A stretch of DNA of 64,000 nt from A07HB70 sp964512675 (lineage in GTDB: Archaea; Halobacteriota; Halobacteria; Halobacteriales; Haloferacaceae): the NCBI GenBank assembly GCA_964512675.1, contig CAZEJR010000007.1, positions 37,717 to 101,716 of the forward strand, in the 5' to 3' direction. This document shows positions 51,154 through 59,913 of the stretch, piece after piece (position 1 is the first letter of the stretch; each line of letters opens with the position of its first letter). Made by a program: the position numbers and the translations under genes. The notes beneath the pieces are model-generated. The model saw nothing but the letters and a program-made list of their open reading frames with translations, had not been told where the DNA came from and did not search any database.

Positions 51154-53088
51154 TCAGACCGTCGGCTCGACGGTCACGGTCTCGCCGTCGAACGTCTCCA
51201 GCGTCAGCGTGACTCCCTCGACGTTCGGCAGACTCAGCTGGTCCTGCAAGAACGCCAGCGCCGCCGTCTCGCCGAGCCGGAGCCCGTCGATTCCGTCCGT
51301 CCGGTAGTGGATACCGGCACGGTTCCGCCCGAGTGCCATGTTCGCCGCGAGCTTGTTCAGCTCCCCCCGGACCGTCAGCTCGTCGAAGATACCCGGCTCG
51401 AGGTCGAAGCCCGCCCGGACGCCGTCGGTGAGTTCGTCGGCGGTCAGTAGCTCGGTCCCGTCCTCGTTCGGGATCACCTTCTCGTCGGCGGCGAAGACGT
51501 AGTCGCCGTCGAAAAGCGCCTTCAGGACGGTCACGCCGGCGCCGGCGACGACAGAGTGACCGGCGGGATAGGAGGGGTGAGTTGGCGACCCTTCCGCGTA
51601 CGCCTGTGGAAGCAGGTACGAATCGTACTGCCTGACCGTCTCCTCCAGCGCCTCCGAGTGCCGGAGGTTGTCCGGGATCGGGTAGTCGACCGCGGTCTCG
51701 AGGTCGCTCCCGAGCGCCGCCTCCACCCTGCCGCCGTACTCCTCCGGACGGAGCCGCCGGTGGACGTTCCACTTGTGATACCACGCGGCCTTCTGGCCGT
51801 GTTCTGTCGCCTCCACGACCTTCTTCTCGATGTACAGCGGGCCGAAGTCGTTGAACGGCAGGGTGGTCTGGGCGAGGAAGCTGTCGACGTCCCGTGAACT
51901 CTCTGTCGTGCGCCCGCTGATCGCGTCGTCGGACACGAGGCCGGCGTCGGCGAGGGCGCCGGACTTGTCGAACGGCTTCAGCGTGTGCGGGATCCCCTCG
52001 TCGAGCGGGGCCCGCATCGAGAACAGGAGCACCTGCGTCGCCTTCTGTACCTGCCGGAACGGCGGGTCGTCGTGGACGCGCTCGGCGAGGTCCCGCCCCG
52101 TGAGGATATACCGTCGCTCGTCCGCCGTCTCGTTGCCGGGGAGCCGGTCGTCCGACGCCGGCGCGACGCCGCGCTGGACTTTCAGCCAGTCCCCGACGTC
52201 GGTCAGGTAGTCGGCCGGTGTCGACTCGGCAGCCGCCGGCTCGATCCGCTGGTCGACTACCCCTCCGCCGAGCGCCCGGTCTTTCAGGAGGAACTGCGAG
52301 ACGTACGGGCCGGTCTGTGCGCCCGGCACGATACCGCGGAAGACGTCGCGCGGGCCGAGCGTCGTGTCTCGCGGGTCGGCGTCGCTGGCCGGTCCCCGGT
52401 AGCCCGGCAGGTCCCGGAGTTCGGCGACCGCGTCACGGACGAGGTCCGAGTCGGGGTAGTTCCGGAACGGCACGTCACGGGTCAGCGCCCGCCAGTACAG
52501 CTCGACCATCTCCGCGCCCGCCTCGGCGCTGTCGAACGCCGGCGGGCGCGCGATCTCGAGCTGTGCCGTCGAGTGTCCCTCCGGCAGGTACGACCACGCC
52601 CCCTCGGGCTGAACCAGCGGTCGCGGCGAGAAGTTCGTCTCGTCGTCGACGAGCGGCGACGGCTCGATCTCGTCGACGACACCCTCGTCGGCGTCGAGGT
52701 CGAAGGTCGCCTGTTCGATCTGGTCGTACCCCTCGCCGGCGTCGCAGGCACGCACGAGCGAGTCGTAGGCCTCGGCGGTCGGCAGGCCCGTGTCGAGGTC
52801 GTGTGCGAGCGACTTGCCGAACTTCGCGACAACCGCCTCGCCGGAGAGTCGACCGTTCGAGTCGTGGGTCGGCACGCCGCCGCTCAGCCGCGCCCGCGCA
52901 GTCGCCATCCGGGTCTGGAGTTCGCGCCGGACCCGACTCCCGAGCGACCGGTCGTCGGTCCCGTGGCCTGCGGCGCTCGCGTCGCCGGTGAAGACCGTCC
53001 CGGCGCCGAGTGCCCCGAGCACCGCGAGCACGCTCCGCCTGCGCGTCTCTGTCTGCCCTATCCACTCGAGTACCCGTCGTCCCCTCAC
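51154..53088 (-). CDS. Tat-exported vanadium-dependent haloperoxidase-like (PAP2 superfamily) protein
   Basis: 644 aa. The Tat signal is ETRRRSVLAVLGALGAGTVF near residue 14, so it acts outside the cell. The active-site blocks of vanadium haloperoxidases/PAP2 are near the C-terminus: WYHKWNVHRRLRPEEYGG (Lys and Arg), THPSYPAGHSVVAGAGVT (Ser and His), and NMALGRNRAGIHYRTDGIDG (Arg and His). A GTG start at 53088 lies about 25 bp after a TATA (tttaaact, minus), giving a leaderless transcript. Whether vanadate is bound or the enzyme is a phosphatase is not shown by sequence. Confidence 0.85.
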   Translation of the reverse strand: MRGRRVLEWIGQTETRRRSVLAVLGALGAGTVFTGDASAAGHGTDDRSLGSRVRRELQTRMATARARLSGGVPTHDSNGRLSGEAVVAKFGKSLAHDLDTGLPTAEAYDSLVRACDAGEGYDQIEQATFDLDADEGVVDEIEPSPLVDDETNFSPRPLVQPEGAWSYLPEGHSTAQLEIARPPAFDSAEAGAEMVELYWRALTRDVPFRNYPDSDLVRDAVAELRDLPGYRGPASDADPRDTTLGPRDVFRGIVPGAQTGPYVSQFLLKDRALGGGVVDQRIEPAAAESTPADYLTDVGDWLKVQRGVAPASDDRLPGNETADERRYILTGRDLAERVHDDPPFRQVQKATQVLLFSMRAPLDEGIPHTLKPFDKSGALADAGLVSDDAISGRTTESSRDVDSFLAQTTLPFNDFGPLYIEKKVVEATEHGQKAAWYHKWNVHRRLRPEEYGGRVEAALGSDLETAVDYPIPDNLRHSEALEETVRQYDSYLLPQAYAEGSPTHPSYPAGHSVVAGAGVTVLKALFDGDYVFAADEKVIPNEDGTELLTADELTDGVRAGFDLEPGIFDELTVRGELNKLAANMALGRNRAGIHYRTDGIDGLRLGETAALAFLQDQLSLPNVEGVTLTLETFDGETVTVEPTV

Positions 53089-53106
53089 TGGAGAGTGGAT
53101 CGATCG

Positions 53107-53117
53107 ACATAGTTTAA
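53107..53117 (-). promoter_or_regulatory. TATA box of the haloperoxidase-like gene
   Basis: agtttaaaagt (plus strand) is the only AT-rich block between the two divergent genes and lies about 25 bp before GTG 53088. Confidence 0.6.
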
Positions 53118-53239
53118 AAGTTTTGCCGACGTGTGTAGACGTACACGGCTGCTCCGGCACGACCGTCCGGCCCCGCACGCGGTCTGTGCCGGGAGCGCTC
53201 CCGGATGCTTATGACCGAGAGCGCCGCACCACTCGACAG

Positions 53240-53956
53240 ATGGGGGTAACGCGTGGACAGGCACACGTCGTCGGGGTGGCGCTCCTCGCCGCCCTCACCG
53301 TTCTCGCGGTGGCGACGATGACCGCGACGGTGGGGACGGTCGTCGAGGACCGCGCCGACGCTGCCGCGGCGGACCGCGTCGCCGCCGGGTTCGACGAGGC
53401 GCTCTCGCCGCGCGGCGCCGGTCCGCGCGAGACGCGGGTGCCGACGCCGGGCGGCGACGTCCGGACGGTCGACCGCGAGGTCAGGCTGCTGGCCGGCGCC
53501 ACGACGGTCCGGGTCGTCGACGCCGGCGGCCTCGTCTACGGGTCGGGGACCAGCCGCGTCGCGTTCGTCGCCGGCGGTGTCGCGCGTGGCCGCCCGGGCG
53601 CGGCGACGCTCGTCGAGCGCCCGCCCGTCGCCGTGCGCGACGGGACGCTCCTCGTCGGAGTGACGGCGCTCGGGGCGCCGCCCGGCCGCGCGACCGACGC
53701 GCCGACCGCCGTCGTGCGGGCGACCGTCACCCACGAGCGCCTGCGCCGGTCGTCGGGCGAGTACCGGGTGGCGGTCGAGACGCGTGCCCCGGGTGCGTGG
53801 CGGCGGGCGCTCGAGCGCGCCGACATCGAGACCGAGACGGTCGACTTCGACGACGACGGCGTGTCGAGCGTCGTCGTCTCGTCGCCGACCGACCGCCGGC
53901 TCTCGCTGGTCGTCCACCGTCTCGACGCGACGGTGAGCGCCGGGGGGGCGGCGTGA
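53240..53956 (+). CDS. Pilin/flagellin-like minor pseudopilin (DUF7289-like)
   Basis: 238 aa, first of a five-gene operon. The N-terminus VTRGQAHVVGVALLAALTVL is a class-III (type IV pilin-like) signal with one hydrophobic helix. The rest is an extracytoplasmic beta-rich domain with RTVDREVRLLAGATTVRV and DAGGLVYGSGTSRVAFVAGG. In haloarchaea this family heads the cluster DUF7289-7266-7263-7262-7261 next to Tad-type secretion ATPases, and is probably a minor pilin. No ATPase lies beside it here. Confidence 0.75.
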   Translation: MGVTRGQAHVVGVALLAALTVLAVATMTATVGTVVEDRADAAAADRVAAGFDEALSPRGAGPRETRVPTPGGDVRTVDREVRLLAGATTVRVVDAGGLVYGSGTSRVAFVAGGVARGRPGAATLVERPPVAVRDGTLLVGVTALGAPPGRATDAPTAVVRATVTHERLRRSSGEYRVAVETRAPGAWRRALERADIETETVDFDDDGVSSVVVSSPTDRRLSLVVHRLDATVSAGGAA

Positions 53957-54441
53957 GCCGAGCACGGGAGCGGTCGCCGCGGCGCGCGCGCGCCGCGACG
54001 CCCGCCGTCGGAAAGGCTCTGGAGGTCGCCCTCCTCGTCCTCCTCGTCGCCCTCCTGACGACGACGCTGTTCGGCGGCGTCCTGCCGACGTACCGCACCG
54101 CGGCGGGCGCGGAGCTCGCCGACCGGACGCTCGCACGGAGCGCGACGACCGTCGAGCGGTCGGCCCCGGTCGACGCCGAGGGCTACGCGGCCTTCGAGCG
54201 CACCCGTCGGGTCGACCTGCCCGACCGGATTCGCGGCGACCGGTACGCCGTCCGCACCGACGCAGAGACCGGACGGCTCCGCCTCGCCCACCCGCACGCC
54301 GGCGTCGGCGGAGCCGTCCGGCTAGCGCTCCCGAACGGGACGACGGTCACGGGGTCGTGGCGGAGCAGCCGACCGGCGCGGGTCCGGGCGACGGTCGTCG
54401 GAGACGACGTCCGCGTCGAGCTGCTGGAGGGATCCGGGTGA
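53953..54441 (+). CDS. Minor pseudopilin (DUF7266-like)
   Basis: 162 aa, GTG overlapping the previous stop by 4 bp. The single membrane helix follows a basic start: ATPAVGKALEVALLVLLVAL and LTTTLFGGVLPTYRT, the conserved opening of DUF7266. The C-terminal domain is beta-rich, including AVRTDAETGRLRLAHPHAGV and VRLALPNGTTVTGSWRS. It probably sits in the same envelope-spanning pilus-like complex as its neighbours. Confidence 0.75.
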   Translation: MSRARERSPRRARAATPAVGKALEVALLVLLVALLTTTLFGGVLPTYRTAAGAELADRTLARSATTVERSAPVDAEGYAAFERTRRVDLPDRIRGDRYAVRTDAETGRLRLAHPHAGVGGAVRLALPNGTTVTGSWRSSRPARVRATVVGDDVRVELLEGSG

Positions 54442-55106
54442 GCCGGGCGCAGTCGAACCTGCTCGCCGTCGCCGTCGCCGTCGTCCTCCTCGTCGCGTCG
54501 ACGGGGCTGGCCGTCGCGGTCGCCGACGACGCTCTCGTCCGTGCGGACCGCGAGCCGCTCGTACGCCACGCCGCCGCGGCGACGGCAGACCGCCTCGTCG
54601 CCGGCGAGAGCCCGGTCACGCGCCGTCCGGCCGTCCTCGACCGGTCGCGGGCCGCGAACCTCACCGCCGCTGTCGTCGACGCCCTGGTGCCCTCGGCGCG
54701 CGAGCGGGCGCTCGCGATCCGACTCGACGGTCGGACGCTCGTCGAGCGCGGCCAGCCGACGGGCCCGACGATTCGCCGGAGCGTCCGTGTGGTCCGTTCC
54801 GCCCGTGCCGCCGAGACGTACGAGACGTACGGGTCGAACGTCACGCGTATCGTCGTCCCGCCGAGCGTCGACCGGGTCCAGGTGCGGGTCCGCCCCGGTC
54901 CGAACGCGACGGCTCGGACGCTCCGCGCCGACAGACGGGTCGTGCTCTACGACCCGGACGGGCTCGACGGGACGGCGACCGTGCGGCTCTCGCCGCGCGA
55001 CCGGACTGTCCTCCGGCTGCCGGCGGCGAACGCGACGGTCCGGGTGGCGTACGACCGCCCGCGGACCGAGACGGCGACGCTGGAGGTGCGCGCCGGTGCG
55101 CGGTGA
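54438..55106 (+). CDS. Minor pseudopilin (DUF7263-like)
   Basis: 222 aa, GTG start, overlap 4 bp. It starts VSRAQSNLLAVAVAVVLLVA, a signal-anchor with the RAQSN element. The exodomain contains many N-x-T sequons (NLTAAV, NVTRIV, NATART, NATVRV), suggesting N-glycosylation. A Thr/Arg-rich C-terminus ends the chain. Third gene of the operon. Confidence 0.72.
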   Translation: MSRAQSNLLAVAVAVVLLVASTGLAVAVADDALVRADREPLVRHAAAATADRLVAGESPVTRRPAVLDRSRAANLTAAVVDALVPSARERALAIRLDGRTLVERGQPTGPTIRRSVRVVRSARAAETYETYGSNVTRIVVPPSVDRVQVRVRPGPNATARTLRADRRVVLYDPDGLDGTATVRLSPRDRTVLRLPAANATVRVAYDRPRTETATLEVRAGAR

Positions 55107-55512
55107 CGCGGCCCGCGGACAGCTCTCGCTCCCGGTCGCCGAGGCGGCTGTCGGCGTCGTCCTCGTCCTCGGCCTGACAGCTGCCTTCGCTGTCTCGGTG
55201 CCCGGCCCCGCGACCGAGCGGGCACAGCTGGAGCGGTACGCAGACGACGCGGGGACGACGCTCGCGGACACCCCCGGTGTCAACGGCTCCGGGCCGCTCC
55301 TCGCCGGCGCGCTCGAGTCGGACGAGGCGTTCGCGGCTGCCAGCGACACGCTCCGCGACCGGACACGCCGGGCGCTCCCCGGCTCCGTCCGGGTCCGGGT
55401 CGTCACGCCGCGCGGGAGCGTCGGTCCGCCCCGACCGCCCGGCGTGCCGACGGGTCGGGAGACGGTGACGACGGTCAACGGCCCCGTCGAGGTGGTCGTG
55501 TGGTACGGGTGA
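55096..55512 (+). CDS. Minor pseudopilin (DUF7262-like)
   Basis: 138 aa, GTG at 55096, overlapping the preceding gene by 11 bp. The start RGQLSLPVAEAAVGVVLVLG matches the DUF7262 opening. A single anchor helix is followed by an exodomain ending VTTVNGPVEVVVWYG. The terminal VWYG closes in the overlap with the next gene. Confidence 0.72.
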   Translation: MRGDAARGQLSLPVAEAAVGVVLVLGLTAAFAVSVPGPATERAQLERYADDAGTTLADTPGVNGSGPLLAGALESDEAFAAASDTLRDRTRRALPGSVRVRVVTPRGSVGPPRPPGVPTGRETVTTVNGPVEVVVWYG

Positions 55513-56015
55513 GCGGTCGCGGACAGGCCGTGCTCGCCGCTGCGGTGGTGGTGGCCGTCGCCCTCGTTCCGATGTTCGTCGCCTACGTCCAGCTCGGCTA
55601 CCCGCCGGACGCCGCCGCCGAGGCGGCGCGAGCCGACGGGGTCGCAGACGAGCGCCGGTATCTCGAGCGGGCGACGACGGCTGCCGCGGAGGACGCCCGC
55701 GCTGGCCCGTCCGACGGGACGTTTCGACGGCTGAACGACAGCGTCGCGAACGTGACCGCCCGGCTCGCTGCCCGTGGTGTGGCACGAGACCGGACGTACC
55801 GCGTCGGCTACGCGCCGGAGACGGCGACGCGTATCGCCCGCGAGGACTGTCCGGGCGGCGAGGCGCGGGCGTTCGGGTCGTGTGACGCCGTCGCGGGCGT
55901 CGTCCTCCAGTCGCGCGCGAACACCACGGCGGTCGTGGCCGTCGCGTTCTCGCTCCGGGTCCGGTCGCCGCGCGGGACGACGACCGCGACGGTGGTGGTC
56001 CGGCCGGCGGCCTGA
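55509..56015 (+). CDS. Minor pseudopilin (DUF7261-like)
   Basis: 168 aa, GTG at 55509 overlapping the stop by 4 bp; an in-frame GTG three codons upstream is possible. It begins VSGRGQAVLAAAVVVAVALV and reads on PMFVAYVQLGYPPDAAAEAA, the DUF7261 form with AxxQLGY. The exodomain has two Cys (REDCPGGEA and GSCDAVAG) and N-x-T sequons. Last gene of the operon, convergent with the paralogue at 56020, 4 bp away. Confidence 0.72.
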   Translation: MSGRGQAVLAAAVVVAVALVPMFVAYVQLGYPPDAAAEAARADGVADERRYLERATTAAAEDARAGPSDGTFRRLNDSVANVTARLAARGVARDRTYRVGYAPETATRIAREDCPGGEARAFGSCDAVAGVVLQSRANTTAVVAVAFSLRVRSPRGTTTATVVVRPAA

Positions 56016-56019
56016 CCCC

Positions 56020-57273
56020 TCAGTCGGGGTAGCGCACGCTCGCTCGCTCCGACGACTCGTCTGTCGTCGCCCACGACGGCTGCTCGACCGACCCGCCGCC
56101 GGGGTCGTACCGGATGACCAGGGAGACGGCGACCCCCTCGTCGCTGTGGAGGTACGACACCTGGAGTTCGCGGACGAGCCCCTCGTCGGTGATGATAGCC
56201 GTGGCGCTGTACGCGGCGACGTCGGCGGCGGGAGCCCCCCGGACGCCGACGCGGTGGAGCAGCGCTCCGTCCTGGACGCGCGTCTCTACCACGTCGGTCT
56301 GGCTGGCGTCGAGGAACCGCTCGATGTACATCTCGCTCCGACTCGCGTACGAGTCGGTGTCTGGCCACCAGATGAGGCCGTCGGTGACCGTCGCGTTCTC
56401 GCCCGGCCCCCGGATGTACCGGTACTCGCCGTCACCGTACACCGCGCGTCGCTCCGTCGGCACCGGCGCGACCGCCGGGTCGCCCCACCCTCGTGTCCGC
56501 TCGTAGTAGCGCGCCGGACCGGCAACGGTGACGGTCCGGTCCCGGCTGGCGCGGGGGAACGCCCGGTCGCGGCGGTACTCCTCGCGGTAGGTGAGGCTCA
56601 CCTCGTAGCGCTCGCCGAGCGCCGCTCTGTGTGCGTCCGCCAGTGCGTCGGCGTCGACGACGCCGGACTCCGTCACCCCTGGCACGAGCGCCTCGTTCGT
56701 GCTCGCGATCCCCAGTTCGTCGGCGCCGGCAGAGTCTGTGGTCGCTCCGCCGACTGCCGCGCCGTGCCCGGAACTGCTCCCCGCGCCGGTGCCGGTGCCG
56801 ACAACGGCGACGAGAGCGGCGGCGACGACGACGGCGACGAGACCGAGCGTCGGCGCTGCCCGCTCGGCGCGCTCCCGGATCGACCGGGGCGCGGACGCGC
56901 TCAGCGGGGCCCCGAGGTGGTCGCGGGCGAGCCCGTCGGCCCGGTCGCGCGGCAGGCCGTACAGCAGGCGCCGCGCAACAGTCGTCGGGGGCACGACGGC
57001 GACGCCGCGCTCGCGGAGCCGCGCGGCGACCCCGGGCCGGGTCGGCGCCACACGGTCGACGCCCGTCGCGTCGACGCGCGCTCCGAGCGGAGCCGGCAGA
57101 GGACGCGGAGCGGCGTGTGCCCGGACCCGTCGACCGTCGCCGTAGACGACCGTCGCGCCCTCGACACGCGCCTCGTCGCCGCGGGCGCGGGCGACGGCGG
57201 CGAGCAGCTCCGCGTAGCCGGCGGCGTCGAGACGGTCGAACCGACGCACTAGCCCCGCTCGCGATGGTGCCAC
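56020..57273 (-). CDS. Membrane-anchored paralogue C: endonuclease-like N-terminus, TM helix, DUF7537-like exodomain
   Basis: 417 aa. Same architecture as the genes at 13656 and 14886. The soluble N-terminus (about 1-135) is LVRRFDRLDAAGYAELLAAV, TVVYGDGRRVRAHAAP and LLYGLPRDRADGLARDHLGA, closer to an intact endonuclease-like fold. The membrane helix is about 142-160. The exodomain has LADAHRAALGERYEVSLTYR and RDRTVTVAGPARYYERTRGW. The HLGAPL element before the membrane is shared by all three. It differs by a Ser/Gly linker in place of Thr/Pro. The function is unknown. Confidence 0.7.
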   Translation of the reverse strand: MAPSRAGLVRRFDRLDAAGYAELLAAVARARGDEARVEGATVVYGDGRRVRAHAAPRPLPAPLGARVDATGVDRVAPTRPGVAARLRERGVAVVPPTTVARRLLYGLPRDRADGLARDHLGAPLSASAPRSIRERAERAAPTLGLVAVVVAAALVAVVGTGTGAGSSSGHGAAVGGATTDSAGADELGIASTNEALVPGVTESGVVDADALADAHRAALGERYEVSLTYREEYRRDRAFPRASRDRTVTVAGPARYYERTRGWGDPAVAPVPTERRAVYGDGEYRYIRGPGENATVTDGLIWWPDTDSYASRSEMYIERFLDASQTDVVETRVQDGALLHRVGVRGAPAADVAAYSATAIITDEGLVRELQVSYLHSDEGVAVSLVIRYDPGGGSVEQPSWATTDESSERASVRYPD

Positions 57274-57368
57274 CGTGTCTCGTACGTCCCCGACCGACGA
57301 AAGCGTTTGCTCGGGACCGCCCGTACAGAAGTCACGACCCGTTCGACCGTGGGGCCGAACAGCCGACG

Positions 57369-57730
57369 ATGACGGACGACGGCCTCCGCGTCGCGCCGTC
57401 GGTCGGCTCTCCCGGCGACTGTCCGGTCGCGGACGGTCGGCTCGGACTCCCCCTCCACGTCCCGCCGTTCTCGACGACCTGCGCGGCGCGTACGACGACG
57501 TCGCCGTCGAGTCGATCCTCCGGACGCCACCGGGACGCGAGGATCCCGACCCCGTCGTGGTCGACGGACCGGCAGGTCGAGGTGCTGCTGTCGCGCACGA
57601 GAGGGGCTACTTCGACTCCCCTCGCCAGTCGAACGCGACGGAGGTGGCCGAGTCGCTCGGCATCGGCCCGTCGACCCTCGCAGACCACCTCGCGGCGGAG
57701 TCGAAGCTCGTCGGCCAGACCATCGACTAG
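57369..57730 (+). pseudogene. HTH-10/Bat-type regulator remnant
   Basis: Starting MTDDGLRVAPSVGSPG, the frame breaks near 57470 and returns as AVLDDLRGAYDDVAVESILR. A second break near 57560 leads to TDRQVEVLLSRTR, and after a third the HTH-10 signature appears: AHERGYFDSPRQSNATEVAE and SLGIGPSTLADHLAAESKLV. This is the C-terminal DNA-binding half of Bat-like haloarchaeal regulators. Only about 120 codons survive; PAS/GAF sensor parts are missing. Confidence 0.65.
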
Positions 57731-58458
57731 GCGAGCCGGTCTCGTTCGGCCCGCAACAGCCGTCCCCAGGCGCCGAGGAGTGCGCTGTTCAGCCCGTACG
57801 CCTCGTCGATCCCCCGGACCCACGCGTCGTCGGCGAACAGGTGGTGCTGGAACGTCCGGACGCGCGGCGAGAGGGCAGGCGCCGTCTCGTCGCCGCCCTT
57901 CGCCCAGTGGCGCGCGCTCTCGCGGCGTGTCCGTGCGACCAGGTCCGCCGGCACCGCGACGCCCGCCGCGCGGGCGACGTGGACGTACCAGTCGAGGTGG
58001 AGGACGGCGTCCGCGAGACGGAACCGGTCGGCGAACCCGTCGACCCACGCCGCCGCGGGCCGACCGTCGACGAGGACGTCCTGCGGGCGCGGAAACCGCG
58101 GGACACCGACGGCCAGCCCGACCGTGTACTCGCGTGCGACCCTCCGGAGCCGTCGGCTCGCGGCGGCGTTCGCCCCGGCGAGCGCGAGTTCGTACCAGAG
58201 CGGCGTCCACTCGCAGAACGGCCCGGGAAACGCGGCGTCGGCGAGGAGCGTCGCGGCCAGCGGGCGGGCGACGGCGTCGGGGACGTCGCGCCGGTCGGCG
58301 CGGAGCGCCGCGACGCCGCGGTCCAGCCGGTCCTCGAGCGCCGCGGGGGCGTCGAACCCCATCCCGCGAGTGACGTCGCGGACGTACTCGCCGCCGAGAC
58401 GCACCCACGCGGCGAAGTCCGGCGGGTCGCGGAGGCGGAGGAGCGAGAGGACCGTCAC
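57727..58458 (-). CDS. Uncharacterised protein, MinD-operon member
   Basis: 243 aa, GTG start. Mainly helical and Asp/Arg/Ala-rich. It has LLRLRDPPDFAAWVRLGGEY and FCEWTPLWYELALAGANAAA, and a Trp/His-rich core (AVLHLDWYVHVARAAG, TFQHHLFADDAWVRGIDEAY). No membrane helix or catalytic motif was recognised. It lies 1 bp after the gene at 58460 and is the last gene of the operon headed by the MinD-like ATPase. The Trp/His clusters could mark a ligand pocket. Function unknown. Confidence 0.6.
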   Translation of the reverse strand: MTVLSLLRLRDPPDFAAWVRLGGEYVRDVTRGMGFDAPAALEDRLDRGVAALRADRRDVPDAVARPLAATLLADAAFPGPFCEWTPLWYELALAGANAAASRRLRRVAREYTVGLAVGVPRFPRPQDVLVDGRPAAAWVDGFADRFRLADAVLHLDWYVHVARAAGVAVPADLVARTRRESARHWAKGGDETAPALSPRVRTFQHHLFADDAWVRGIDEAYGLNSALLGAWGRLLRAERDRLA

Positions 58459-58459
58459 G

Positions 58460-59038
58460 TCAGCGGTGTCCTTCCGGAGCGTCGGTCGTCTCCGTGCCGT
58501 CCAGCTGATCGGCCAGTCCCCACTCTGCCGCGCGGGCCTCGGCCTCGGCGCGGGCGCGCTCCCGTATCGCCTCGATCCGGTCCTCGTCCGCGAGGAAGGC
58601 CGCGACGGCGTCCGGGTCTCCCGCCGCGTCGAGGCGCTCGACCGGGGCGTGCTCGCGGGTTCGCTCGACGAGCGCCGGATCGTCGGCGAGACGGTCGGCG
58701 GGTCCGCCGGGCGTCACCGCCAGCCGACCGTCGTCGCGGTCGTGGACGGCTGCGAGCGCCGCCGGGTCGACACGGTAGCAGTCGGCACGGTGCGGGCCGG
58801 GGCCGGCGACGCGCTCCAGCGCCGCCCGCCCGCCGACGTCGCTTCGCTCCTCGTACGCGAGGACGGGGACGCCCTCTGCGACGGTGACGACACCCGTAGC
58901 GTCCCCGTCCAGGAGCAGCGCGCGCTGTGGCCGGAGGACGAGATAGCCGTCGAGCGAACGGTCGAGCGCGGTCCGTAGCGGGTCGCCCGGGTCGCCGACG
59001 ACCCGCGAGCGCACCAGGTCGCCACGAGGGAGATCCAC
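58460..59038 (-). CDS. Uncharacterised acidic protein next to MinD-like ATPase
   Basis: 192 aa, GTG start 1 bp after the minD stop. The first two thirds are strand-rich: VRSRVVGDPGDPLRTALDRS, GYLVLRPQRALLLDGDATGV and VVTVAEGVPVLAYEERSDVG. It then has a Cys (HRADCYRVDPAALAAVHDRD) and a helical C-terminus (RIEAIRERARAEAEARAAEW). It might be an effector positioned or controlled by the ATPase. The family was not recognised. Confidence 0.6.
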   Translation of the reverse strand: MDLPRGDLVRSRVVGDPGDPLRTALDRSLDGYLVLRPQRALLLDGDATGVVTVAEGVPVLAYEERSDVGGRAALERVAGPGPHRADCYRVDPAALAAVHDRDDGRLAVTPGGPADRLADDPALVERTREHAPVERLDAAGDPDAVAAFLADEDRIEAIRERARAEAEARAAEWGLADQLDGTETTDAPEGHR

Positions 59039-59039
59039 G

Positions 59040-59816
59040 TCAGACGTCCTCGGGGACGACGGCGGCCCGGAAGCGGTCGGCGACCCGGTCTGCGCCGCCG
59101 CTGTGGACGTCGAGGCGCGCGGCGGCGCGCCGGAAGGCGGCGGCGGCGTCGGAGTCGGGCGCGTTCGCGAGGAGCGGCTCACCCGCCCGGCGAGCCGTCC
59201 GGACCGCCTCGGACTCGGGAACGCTCCCGAGCCGGTCGCCCCCGAAGTAGCGGTCGGCGTGGTCCGCGACCCGGTCGAGGTCGGCCCCGTCGCCGACACG
59301 ATTGAACAGCACGCCCGCCGTCTCGGTGCCGTACGACCGCCCGTACTCCTGGACCTTCAGCCCGTCCGACAGCGCGGGGATGGTCGGCTCGAGGACGACG
59401 ACGGCCCGGTCGGCGAGGACGAGCGGCAGGACGGCGCTTTTCGACCCGAGCGCGGCGGGCGAGTCGAGGAGCAGGACGTCGGTGTCGGCGGCGAGTTCGG
59501 CGACCACCTCGCGCAGGCGCTCCGGATCGGCGGCCCGGAAGTCCGCGAGACCGGTACCACAGGGGACGACGCGCATTCCAAACCGCTCGTAAGACGCGTC
59601 TGTGACCGCCACGTTCCGGTCTGCGACCAGCAGGTCGTGAAGCGTGACGTCGGCGTCGTCGAGCCCGGCGTGAAAGAGCAGGTTCGCCATCCCCGTGTCG
59701 GCGTCGACGACGGTGACGGCGCAGCCGGCGTCCGCGAGCGCCATCCCGAGTGCGAGCGTCGCCGTCGTCTTGCCGGTCCCGCCCTTGCCGGACGCGACGG
59801 CGAACGCCTCAACCAT
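59040..59816 (-). CDS. MinD/ParA-type ATPase
   Basis: 258 aa. It has the deviant Walker A EAFAVASGKGGTGKTTATLA, then VTVVDADTGMANLLFHAGLD, DVLLLDSPAALGSKSAVLPL and VLFNRVGDGADLDRV. It carries the ParA/MinD signature Lys (KGGTGKT) for dimer sandwiching on ATP. The amphipathic membrane-targeting tail of bacterial MinD is not obvious (the end is AVVPEDV). Haloarchaea have several MinD paralogues that place cell-surface or division machinery. ATG 59816 places the P-loop at residue 8. First gene of a three-gene operon. Confidence 0.85.
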   Translation of the reverse strand: MVEAFAVASGKGGTGKTTATLALGMALADAGCAVTVVDADTGMANLLFHAGLDDADVTLHDLLVADRNVAVTDASYERFGMRVVPCGTGLADFRAADPERLREVVAELAADTDVLLLDSPAALGSKSAVLPLVLADRAVVVLEPTIPALSDGLKVQEYGRSYGTETAGVLFNRVGDGADLDRVADHADRYFGGDRLGSVPESEAVRTARRAGEPLLANAPDSDAAAAFRRAAARLDVHSGGADRVADRFRAAVVPEDV

Positions 59817-59913
59817 AGTGTGACTGGTGCGTCCCGGCACTTGAATACTACTCTAGAACCAGTTTGGACGGAGTTCGGTGAACCGTTATCCGTATCAGGG
59901 GCGTATTGACGAC

